NCBI GenBank assembly: GCA_009746045.1
Contig: RPFO01000065.1
Span: 8,846,042-8,910,041, forward strand
Length of the DNA stretch: 64,000 bases
From: Mesostigma viride
Taxonomy: Eukaryota > Streptophyta > Mesostigmatophyceae > Mesostigmatales > Mesostigmataceae
Direction: 5' to 3'
The notes below the pieces were generated by a model. The model did no database searches. It was not told where the DNA came from and saw only the letters and a program-made list of their open reading frames with translations. The translations under genes and the position numbers were made by a program. Of this stretch, positions 45,444 to 55,600 are shown in pieces; positions within the stretch are counted from its first letter, which is position 1, and the number at the start of each line of letters is the position of its first letter.

Positions 45444-47280
45444 CAAACACTTTGAGCTGTCGTCGGCATTCCCGTCGACAGCAGCACGTGCGACATCAAC
45501 TCCTGCGGACGCCAACCTTTTTGCGCTGATCGAAGCTCTCCCCCCCGGTCTGCCTCCCTCGACGCAGTGCTCTACGCCAAATTCGTCGCCCATTCCCAAG
45601 AAAACCCGAACTTCCCATACCAAATGGGACGTCCGCCGCTTCGGCGCCGGCCAGCGGGATTTTTGCATCTTGGAAATCTTTACGCTCACGAAGGAACAAT
45701 GTGACGATGTTATCAAGTTCCTGGCCCGCCATGACGAACTTTTCCTGCCTACCCCTGGCGACAAGGTCACCAAGCCCGCCTGGGAATGGCTGCTTCAAGA
45801 ACCGGAGGCGTACTTGAAGGCAGTCATCATGTGCAGCTACCTGCGCTGCGACGCCCACGACATCACCCAGATTGGCTACGCTGGCCTCAGGAGCCTCCTG
45901 CATGAGCGCAGACGGGCAGCCACAGCAGCTGCAGCATCCCCGCAGAGCAGCACCTCCCCCAGCACGGACTCCATCCGAGCTGCAGTGGCGGAGCAGCTGG
46001 CGCCGATGGCTGAGCAGCTCGCCGCCCTGAACGCGCCTGACGGCCCACTCAACACTCTCTCGGCCAAGGTCAACAACATTGAAGCCAGAGTCGCCCTTAA
46101 GCTCCAGCCTCAGTTTACTGCTACGCAAGAGCACATTGCCACCAAAGTTTCCGAGGCCACAGCCACTGTGACCACCCGCCTTAACCAGGTGGAAGGCCGA
46201 GTCGGCCAAGGCACCGTGAAACTTGAGGCAGTTGCCGCCAAGGTAGACGCCCTGGCCACGCAGGTCCCCGAGATCGCCGAGCGAACGGCCACCATCGCCG
46301 CCCAACCTGCTGGTAGGGCTAGTGATGACCCCTCGACTCGCGCCTCCTGGGCGGACCTGCTCAAGAGCCAGGCATCCTCTACCACGACCGCCATCACCAC
46401 CAAGCTCCAGGAGCTGGAAGACACGCGCCGCGAGGCCGCTGACCGCGACCGTCGCCGCTGCCGGGTCATCCTCAGGCGCTTCGACATGCTGCCGGAGGAG
46501 ACCCCAGACTCTCTTCTCGACGAGCTGAAGAAACAGCTCTTGGCGCGCATGCAGCTGCCAGGTGCGATACTGCAGGGCGCCTACCGCCTGCCCCATCCAC
46601 GGGCCAAGGCTGGGCCCCCTCCAGTGGTCCTCACCTTCAGCGACATCACAGCCCGAGTTCGGTTCCTCTCTCGCCGCAAGAAGCTGGTGGACACCTCCTG
46701 GTCGCTTGACGACGACCTGACGCCAGCCCAGCAGCAGCAACGCCGCGATCAGTGGCCCGACTACATCCGCCACAAGACCAACCCCGAGAAGCCCCAAGTG
46801 TACTGGCGGGGCGGGGACCTCTACGTCAACAAGAAACTGTGGAAGCCCCCCCGGGCTTCCCCGGGATAGAGCACTCCAGCTAGTTGTCTAGATGGGGGCA
46901 ATCGATGATGGGATAGCTTAGGCATTACAGCACTTGAAACGATATTAGCGCACAGCGTTATAGTACCTTCAATTAGCTCTGGCACCTTGTGGCCATCAGC
47001 TTGCGCCTTAATTAGCCGACGTCTTGAGCCCACCTCACATTTGTAGCATAAGCTATGCGTCAGCCTACCTATGGTATTGCACTGGTTGTATTGCACCCAC
47101 AGTGTTGCGCCCCGGCACCATGCCGTGGAGAGAGCGCTCTGTGGCCTGCCCACCTGCGGCAGTGAGAGAAGCTAGGGCGCCCTCCCTCCTTCTCACTGTG
47201 TATATAGGGTTGAAGGTTCCTTTACTCTGTATTGGCACCCACGTGACGCAGTCACGTGCTTATTAATTATTAATTAATTA
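45444..47280 (+). mobile_element. Family B ORF1-only retroelement, 5'-truncated (1837 bp)
   Basis: Lies between perfect 11-bp duplications inside an older family C copy. It begins inside the N-terminal coding region without a 5' UTR, continues through an open ORF1, a 390-bp 3' UTR ending gtgacgcagtcacgtgctta, and an ATTA/TTAA tail (47262-47280). Truncation at the 5' end, the tail and the duplication together mark target-primed reverse transcription. Confidence 0.88.
45445..46869 (+). CDS. L1-ORF1p-like protein, open but lacking its start codon
   Basis: The frame is open for 474 codons, but no ATG lies near the N-terminus, as expected if the copy was truncated during insertion. It contains a conserved N-terminal domain (FTLTKEQCDDVIKFLARHDE), a coiled-coil region (NTLSAKVNNIEARV, TRLNQVEGRVGQGTVKLEAV), SWADLLKSQA, CRVILRRFD, PPVVLTF, and WSLDDDLTPAQQQQRRDQWP, then VYWRGGDLYVNKKLW. 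It differs clearly from families A and C but keeps every landmark. It is probably not translated from its own start here. Confidence 0.85.
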   Translation, partial: KHFELSSAFPSTAARATSTPADANLFALIEALPPGLPPSTQCSTPNSSPIPKKTRTSHTKWDVRRFGAGQRDFCILEIFTLTKEQCDDVIKFLARHDELFLPTPGDKVTKPAWEWLLQEPEAYLKAVIMCSYLRCDAHDITQIGYAGLRSLLHERRRAATAAAASPQSSTSPSTDSIRAAVAEQLAPMAEQLAALNAPDGPLNTLSAKVNNIEARVALKLQPQFTATQEHIATKVSEATATVTTRLNQVEGRVGQGTVKLEAVAAKVDALATQVPEIAERTATIAAQPAGRASDDPSTRASWADLLKSQASSTTTAITTKLQELEDTRREAADRDRRRCRVILRRFDMLPEETPDSLLDELKKQLLARMQLPGAILQGAYRLPHPRAKAGPPPVVLTFSDITARVRFLSRRKKLVDTSWSLDDDLTPAQQQQRRDQWPDYIRHKTNPEKPQVYWRGGDLYVNKKLWKPPRASPG

Positions 47281-47291
47281 ATCCGTGGAGA
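47281..47291. other. Target-site duplication, right copy (11 bp)
   Basis: atccgtggaga, identical to 45433-45443. Confidence 0.88.
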
Positions 47292-48060
47292 GTCCCATTA
47301 TTATAGGCGCACATGCGCATAGGCTTGAGCCATGTGATATGCGAAGCCTGACTAATCTACACTACTGCTATATATTCCTTAGACTGGGTTTGCTGGGATG
47401 GCAGGCCGCGGGCGCCTGCCAAGGCTTGTGGTCGGCGTGGATGACCGCCCCCCTCCAGTATACCGGTTTCCCCCCTGCAGTCTGCCGCTGAGCTGGAGGT
47501 AGGTCGGCCATAGCTCCCATCGCCGTTGTTGCTGTGCCAGGGTCAAGTCGTCGTCCAGCGTGTAGGAAGCCCCCGAGAGCTTCTTGCGGCAGAAACGACA
47601 GCTTATCCGCCATGTACTTACAGCTAGGTGAGGAGCAGGGGATCCAGCCGGGCCAGCCTTCTTACCCCGCGCGCGGGGAACTTAGGCGGACATGCAGCCG
47701 ACATCCCGCCGCAGCTCACCAGTGAGTTGCATGGGGTTAAGAATGTCGCTATATGGCAAGAGACTCCGAGTTCTCATGCACCTGCCGGCTGGTCGAAATG
47801 CTTGACGATGACGTTGTGGCTGCGCTCAGTGGGTGAGGTCGGCCTCGATCCTCGTCAGTGCATGGAGGTCGAGCATTTGTTGCTTGAGCTGTGCCACGAT
47901 GGTGCAGGTGGTGGAGGTGCATCATTTGGTGGGGTGCTTCAGCATGCATGTCCGCCCAGCTAGGTCTGGGTGGGAGGAGCATTGTCGGCTGGGCCAGCAG
48001 GTGCGCTGGCCGGGCGGCAATGTCCTCCCACCCAACTTCCATTGCACATGGTGCGTAAAT
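47292..48060 (-). mobile_element. Family C copy, right part, decayed ORF1
   Basis: Continues the family C copy interrupted by family B: 3' UTR (ggcgcacatgcgca, gactaatctacactact), then the ORF1 C-terminus (VYWRGAVIHADHKPW) and the coiled-coil side up to about 48050. The frame is broken in several places. Confidence 0.75.
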
Positions 48061-48136
48061 TTAACGATTCCCCATGCAAGTTACCTCACACGACCTGCAC
48101 ACGAAATGGAATTCCCAAATGTTGTCCTCGTTGTAC

Positions 48137-50153
48137 GAGAATATCCTTAATTAACTAATGATGTGTTATTAAACTCCCGTTGGGGATATTCACGGAGCAC
48201 CAGAGTGCTTTTAATCCCTGTGTGTGCACAACAATTAAGAAGAAAGGGCAGATCGAGACCCCCTTTCTCCTTCATGCCAGAGGCATGTCACAGCAGCAAT
48301 CGGACACGATAGATAGATAGACGATCCGGCAAGTTCAATAAGACCCATGATGTGAGCATATCATAACAAGGAGCGTGGGCAAGTTAATCTGATCATAATA
48401 GTAGCCAGGACGTAGCATGGCTGTACAAAGGCCGCTAAACTACGGCTATATGGCTGGTTGTTGTGTACGTACTGTGCGTTACTGGGGCACGTGTGACGTG
48501 ACTAGTAGGTATGGTTACTATGGTACCTCGGCTAGGCAAACATTCTAGGCATGGCTGCCATGGCGCGGCAGTGACTACCACTGATTCAAGCTAGGGCTAT
48601 TAATTCGAGCCGGGCGCGCAGGGGGCGACCACATCTTGTGGTTGATCGTCAGGTCCCCGCCGGGCCTCCAGTACACCTTAAGCTTCTGGGGGTCCTGCTT
48701 GTGGCGGAGGTATTCAGGCCACAGGTCGCGTCGCTTCTGCTGCTGAGCGGGGGTCAAGTCATCGTCCAGCGTCCAGGTGAGGTCGTGCAACCGCTTGCGA
48801 CGAGAGAGAAACCGCTGCTTAATTGTCTTCAGGGGAAGGTGAGCAGGACTGGTGGGGCGGAGCCGCCTTGTCCCGTGAGTGGGGAAGGCGGTGGCACCTG
48901 CGCAGTTCTACCTCACCTACCAGGCCCATGAGCTAGGGTAATTGAAGCTGGTTCTTGAGCTCGTCGGCAATTAGTTAGGGTGGTTGACGTCTTATACCTG
49001 CATGGCTTCTGGGGGAAACGACGCAGCACCGGCCACTCAGCACTCGCGGCGAGCGCCGCCGGGGTCGGACGGTCGGTGGCCGGCCTCCCGTTGTTCGGCC
49101 TGGCGGTGGTTCTCCAGCTCCTGGAGTTTAATTCGTGGCGATGGCGGCAGTCACTGGTTGAGGCGGTCGCTGACCGCAGCAGGTCCGCGTAGGAGAGCAG
49201 CGGGACAGCGGGACTGCGGGAGGTCGCCAGCATCCTGCCGTGGTGCATGGCTGGGATGCGATGGTGGCCGTCTGCTCGATCGATCCGCTATCTTAGGGAA
49301 CTGTGTACGTGGCCAGTCCGCCTCGGTGTGGGCGGTGATGCATGGCTTCAAGCTAATTCTTCATGAGCACGCCGCACTTGCCCTCCACCTGGTTATAAGG
49401 CAAGAGACACTAGTGCAGCGTACGTGCGTCTCAGATCGATGCCTGCGCCGCGGTGTGTAGCGCCGTGAACTGAGGTTGCCGGAGCTTGTGGACGACCCTG
49501 GTTTCCACATTGGAGACCGGCCCGGCCGGGCCTCCACCGTGTTGCATGAGCGTGGTGTTTAGCGATGTCAGCTGCTCGGCCAGCGGCAAAGTCACGTGCT
49601 CCTCCAGCCCTGCACGGAGGTCATCCTTGCAGAGCTAGCTAGGGAGGAAGCCGATGCGACGGCCGGCTGCGCTGGGGCTGGGAGTGCCGCGGAGCGTTCT
49701 GGTGATGTCGCCTAGGCCGGCGAAGCTGGAATTGGCTGGTCAAGATAATATCAGGCGTTGTTCAAGATTTCAAAAGCATAGAGCCAGGACATGTCAGACT
49801 CCGGCCATGGTAGTCGACAGCCGCCCCCTTCTGGGGCAAAAAGAGCTTCCGTTCCTGTTCGAGGAACTTGTGACAAGGGCGAGGGCGAGAGGGTTGGGCT
49901 GGGCGCTGGGAAGCTTTCCCAGCTCCTTTTCCAGCCCTCGTTTGGCTTTCGGAGTCGTCATAGCTGCTTGTCACGTGCGTAACTTTTTCGATACTGCGTT
50001 TCACCCGTAACCGATTATACTGGCGAGTGCGTCTTTAAAAGGCGCATCGAATGCAAGTGATTTGGCGGAATTTGGGGCTCAGACGCAAAAGATCTGAACG
50101 CCGCCGTCAGCCCGATCTCCGTCAGCCATTTTCATCATTGTCATGAGAATATC
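48137..50153 (-). mobile_element. Family A ORF1-only retroelement, full-length but heavily mutated
   Basis: Bounded by 9-bp duplications (gagaatatc at 48137-48145 and 50145-50153). It has the complete family A layout: TTAA-type tail, 3' UTR, ORF1 (C-terminus near 48620, start near 49960) and a 5' UTR with ccgtcagcc motifs. Against the 25.5-kb copy it has many 2-, 4- and 8-bp insertions forming palindromes: CTAG near 48934, CATG near 49005 and 49339, GATCGATC near 49277, CATG near 49543 and CTAGCTAG near 49635. No ORF survives. Confidence 0.85.
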
Positions 50154-50645
50154 ATGATTGTGTACTATAGGGCCATGTCAGTACCAGCATATATCTAGTT
50201 CATTAGTTCGTTAGGGCCGTACGTAACGGCTCATCATTTTCGAATTATGAGTATGCATGAGTTAAGTTCTTAGTCAGTTAGTTGAATGCGCCGGCCACGT
50301 ACGCCGCACATGGGCAGCATATGCATGAGTAGGCGGGGCCACTGCGGCGGTCTTCTAAGGATTTATGATGCTCCGTGACGTGCTACATGGAATGCGTCTC
50401 TTCAGCATAAATCCTTAGGGCCGGGAATGGAGATGGGGATGGAAGGATTATATCGAGCCGCAAGTGGACCCACTCGCGGGTGCTCAGTCCATTCACGGAT
50501 GGCAGCACTTGTCACGAGGTTCGACAGACGTACTTATATTACTTTAATAAATTAATTAATAGACACGTGACTGCATCACGTGAGCATAAGTCCTCAGTGG
50601 GAGAGGATCAAACATGGAATGGAATGGAGGAGTACTTATAGACTC
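50154..50645. mobile_element. Intergenic with a family B 3'-end fragment
   Basis: A TAATTAATTAATAGACACGT motif with gactgcatcacgtgagcata (50546-50590) matches the family B terminus on the minus strand. The rest is unassigned. Confidence 0.5.
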
Positions 50646-50960
50646 GGTCTGATGTATATCAAAGAGACAAACAGAGCAGGCCAGAAAGCTGGAAGAATCC
50701 GGACCATGGTAGCTCGAGCCTGCTGAACATATCTTATCCGCGTTAATGTCGAGTCGTTCAGGATGATGGAAATTAATGGAGGTGGATATGTGTAGCCGCG
50801 GAAATTTATAATTATGGCTAGCTGGCTTTATGTAACGTTCATCGAGACCTAGAGGGTTCAGCTAAAAACAGCCTTGCGTGATCAGGGCAGGTGTTCCTAG
50901 TGGCCAGGAGTGTCCATGTCCTAGTTGTAAACACCACTGCGGCTGCACGATCGCTCTCCC
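50646..50960. repeat. Repeat D, third copy, inverted and diverged
   Basis: Starts atcaaagagacaaacagagc, follows the reverse complement of repeat D (ccggaccatggtagctcgag, gtcgttcaggatgatg, tgatcaggg) and extends to cgatcgctctcccacc, as also found beside copy 2 at 28738-28755. It shows that repeat D is at least 310 bp long. Confidence 0.75.
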
Positions 50961-52440
50961 ACCGAATGTTCAACACGAGGAATCACCCTCGACTGACATA
51001 AATACCCGAGGGATCGACAGGAGCTAGGAATCACTTGATGGATCTACCCCGCGAACCACTCAATTGACCATGGCCACGAGGACCATTCAATGGAACTACC
51101 ATCAATAGGTCATGTCAGTCATTACGTCAGCCAGGTCATGCTTCCAAAAGCTGCATACAACGTAAAAGATGTCCAAAATACAAGAGATTGCAGCGCAGCA
51201 CGGCCGGTGCAACAGTTGGCAGGAGCTAACGCGCGGCGCAGACATTACTTCTGGAAAAGACGCCACGCGACGGCAACTGGAAAAAAATCGGCGTGTGCAC
51301 ATAATGTGGAAAATCGCCATAGGTGAGCAGGCACCAGTGGTTTAGATGCCCATAGAGACGGTCCCGCCGGTCTGATCAATGTTTACTGGTCAATGAGACG
51401 ACGCTGAAGGCGGCGGCCGTAAAACGCAAACTTACCGCCGGGCGTATGTATACCAAGCAAATAAATAGTATAGCTGGCTGAAATACAATATCAAGAAGTA
51501 ACAACCTAACCTAATACATACATGTAGCAACTTAGTTTTTTTCTTCCCTAGTGATAGACATAGGTCCTCGCTGCAAGGCCGGCTACGTTTCAGCCCACTT
51601 TGTTAATTGCTACGTTTGACTTCCTGGGAAGAAATTTGCCGGAGTCTCATGAGTCGCTTGCAAGCTGAAAACCTCGTGGGCTACGCCACACTCATTCATT
51701 CTCCTGGCATGCATGGGGTGGGAGTGGCAACAACACCCGCAGGCACAAGAGCATGGGAGCGCCATTCCAAACTGAACTCTCTAGGCTCTTCAATGGCCGC
51801 TTACACGTGTGGGATCTAGTCTGGACACAAAATTTTTCCCTTTGTAAATCTCTCAAGTGTCAAGAAAAATCTCGGTTCTTAAATATCAAGGGAGCGACAA
51901 GCGTCCAGACTGGAAGGCCACCAGAGAACGCATCCATGCCAAGGCCACGGCACACAGCAGGTAGCGGCAAAAGCAGGCAACTTTAGTTCCCGAGAATCTA
52001 GTAGTCGGAACGACGAGAGAGAAGAATCAGTTCCAAGTTGCAAAATCTTTGTACTTTCACAACAGGCAGGGGTAGCTTTCTCAGAAGTTCTGCAGCAGGA
52101 GTGCTGCTCAAGCACCATGTCGCCAGCATGGTGCTAGATTTCTATTGCTTTTCCATGGTTACTGTTGCATCTGCAATGAATAAGCAGTGGGGAAGGAAGT
52201 AGACGGATATGCATCCAAGCTAGAGACGCTGGGAAGGATTTCAAACGAAGCTGACTAAAGGAGAATGCTGCTTAAAGAGTTGAGCCGAATCAAGTGGGCC
52301 CAGAAAAATTAACAACCGCTGTGACATCTATCGTGATGCCAAGAAATGGTGTACGTCAGCTGCCAGTGGGAAACGATCGTCTGGACTGAAAGCATAACAA
52401 GAGGTTCTCACTTCCAAAAGTCTGGGAATTGAACCGTGCA
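50961..52440. other. 3' flank of the SERINC-like gene, last exon not identified
   Basis: The final SERINC exon should lie here or be too diverged to see. A possible terminal exon follows the acceptor ttcattgcag near 52170 and gives a short tail ending TAG, but it lacks the usual PDRDF-like ending. Nothing else is recognised. Confidence 0.35.
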
Positions 52441-52559
52441 CTCACACTAGATCAGTATCATCATCCTCTGTACTGAAACTCCTGCATTGCCGTCCATTAT
52501 ACCCTGTACTTACAGTATACATGAATACCACCATCCACTATGCGGAAATACCTGCAATG

Positions 52560-52690
52560 TCATCCACTACACCCTGCACTCACAGTATATCAGCATCGTG
52601 TATACTCACAGTATATCAGTATCATATAAACTCACAGTATATCAGCATCGTGTATACTCACAGTATATCAGTATCGTATACACTCACAGT
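52560..52690. repeat. 24-bp tandem repeat containing a splice donor
   Basis: Units of actcacagtatatcagtatc with gtgtat spacers. On the minus strand each reads GATACTGATATACTGTGAGT, nearly the same as the end of the SERINC exon at 52688 and its GTGAGT donor. Confidence 0.85.
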
Positions 52691-55600
52691 AGATCAGTAT
52701 CGTCATCCACTGGCACCCGATCTTGATCCACACACTTGTCCACCCCACATCGATCGTCCACCTGCGCAGTATCCAGGACAAGGAATGGAGGCGTGACAGA
52801 TACAGTCGCCCACAGCACGCATGACGGAGGTGGTTGGCCTGACTACTAGGGAGCATTTTCAAGATGGCAGCAGGACACCAATAGTAAGAACAAGTCGAAC
52901 TGATACGGTCCAGCATCTATATTCGTCGAGGGCCCCAACGTAATCCGAGGCCCTCTAAACAATCCTATACTTGGGCCTACCCATTCGCAGTTCTACATGG
53001 AACCCGCCCAGTCCCGTCCCGGCCCGCGGCCTACCCGTCCCCAATATGGAAGTTTCCGCGCCCTCCCCCGCGTCCCAACTCTTAAGCCGTCGATAGTCGA
53101 TAGTTGAAAGAGTCTCGGTGACGGTTGATAGTTGATGGTTGGGCACCCCGTTGGTTCCCGGCCCAACGCGTCCCATTGATAGAACTTGGACAGGTCTCAG
53201 ATTCCTGCGTCTCTCATCCAACCGCCTACCAGCCAATCCCTTGGGGCTCTAGTTGGTAGCGACATCCCCCCCCCCCCCCCCCGTGGCTAGCGATGATCCA
53301 ACAGCCAACAGATACAGTAATACTAGTCCAATAATCTTATAGTCCATATACCTTATAGTCCAATAATCTTAAAGTCCAATAATCTAAAAGTCCAACAGGT
53401 ATCTCGTCCGTAAGTATTCAGGCGTTTCCCGGCCCAAATCTGCCCCCCCTCGTCGTTTTCCCCCTTCCAATCCCTTTACGCATCTGGCCATCTGGACACC
53501 AGCAACTGGCCGTATCCAGAACGCGCTGCCCTCGGCATTGCTTTCGATCCAAGACAGTCCCCTCACAGTTCCCGACAGTTCCCTCGCATGGGCTTATGTA
53601 GGACCGTGCTTATCAACGGCACTCCCCCCTAATTACCCAACCAACCTTTACGGAAACCCTTTCCGCTACATATCGAGGGACAAAACAGCATGTGTGTACG
53701 TGGACTTGTGGGCGCGCGCCACCGTCCCTCTCGCCTCATCCTGCGCGCGCCACCTCCCCTCTAGCCTCATCCTGGGCTTGGTTCGACACAAAACCTGGTC
53801 TCTTAGCCTCTGGTATGAGCGACCTCGGTTTTGCAGCTGCCGAGAGCTTTTAAACCCCTTTACTGGTTCCTATCGTCCCCATTTATAGCACACGGGACCA
53901 ACGCTGTCCAGTATGCCCAGGCCTTGGCCGGCTGCGACCTGGTCTGGGTCCGCCCTGGGTCTGGGCGTGAGGACGTTCGGGGATCTCAGCTCTCTTCCCC
54001 GCCATCACACTCGCCAGCGGATGATCAGCGGGACGGACCGGTTCGCTGGGCTATTACAACAGGTCTTAAACATAGTTTATCAACAAACACAGGTCTCATA
54101 CACCAGGTTTCCGAAATAAGTTTCAAACGAGGAGAGTGAAAAGGCATTAAGCCAGGCACGAAGCCAGGTATCGAAGTGGTTTGACCTAGTAATAGCAGTA
54201 CTAGCCTGCCAAGACAATGAAGACATCACCTGGCTGACGTCACTAGGCTTCACAAGGGCGAACCCTTATCTGGGGCCCACTTACAGTGACCATAAGGGTG
54301 ACCATTATGGTGACCATTACAGTGACCATGACCCTTATACTCGGCTTCGTGAGGGCTACCCCTTACTCTAGATGGTCGATTTGCCCCGTTCTAGCACACG
54401 CGTCGCTGCCTTGCCAGTGCTGCACCCATGGGTAGGGAGCTTCTTGCGGAAAGTATCGATGAGAGAACCAGCACAGGCCTGACATCTGGAAGATCCGCCA
54501 GCAGTGGCACATTTAGTAGTACTAGTAGTAGCACACCTTGACAAATAAATGGTTGTAGGTTGTACACGGGAGGTACGGTGCATGCGACCACGTACTCCTC
54601 CGAAATGTAGTAGTATCACAACAACGGATGCTAGCATACTGAACTACAGCGTGCGCCACGTACTCCTCCGAGGTCTCGTCGAGACTCCACGACGTGAAGA
54701 GCATCGCAAAGTACATGGACGCCTGCACAAGGGAAGCAATATGGCAGGGGAGGTAATAGTGGCCAGAGGGGCAAGGGGGGGAGATCAAGGGGAGGGCCAT
54801 GGGGGGCAGTGAATGGACGCACGCACGGACAACAGAAAGTTAGGGGAGGGGGAAGGAGTGAAGAGCCAAGGAGTGTGGCAAAGAACATGGACACCTGCAC
54901 AATATACAAGGGGGAAGAGCCTCGTACGGCACTAGGGCTCCCGAACCGTTGGTATGCGCATGGAGATTCCGTACTGCAAGGGGGGAGTGGGGGGAAAGGG
55001 GGGCCATGGAGGCAACAAGAAGCGCAAGGGAAACAGAAGGGGGTGCACCGGCACAAAGGTGAAAAGTCGAAAGAATGCAGCACAAGATCGCGCTCCGTCG
55101 GGCCCTGACTCGTGGCCTGCCCCTTGGGAACAGTCCCAAAGCCGATGGATGCTTATATCTGCGAAAGCCATGATGACTGTGGAACGAAGCAAGGGATCGC
55201 CCCACCCAGCAGTCTTAAGTATCAGCCCATTTCGTTCTGCATGCACCCCATTTGAGGAACCTCACCACCGCCGACGCGTGCTTTGCCTCGCGTCTCCAAT
55301 GGCCCACTCACCACGGCGAACGTGAAGTGGAAGAAGCTGTAGTTGTAGGGAGGCGAGTCGTCCGAGTCGTACTTGTTCGGGTGGGTCTGCTTGAGCATCG
55401 GTGCGTCATCGGTGGGATCATACAGAAGAATAGTAGAGATAAGCAAGACGGAAGTATGAAGGAGAAACATGCTAATGATAGAGAAAAATAAAGGAGAATA
55501 AGGAATAGAGCTTATAATAATAGCAACAATAATAGATAATGATAATGATAATGATAATGATAATGATAATGATAATGATAATGATAATGATAATGATAAT

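Noticed and set aside
45496-46797. 433-aa minus-strand frame opposite family B ORF1
   Set aside because: Shadow frame; the plus frame carries the conserved ORF1 landmarks.
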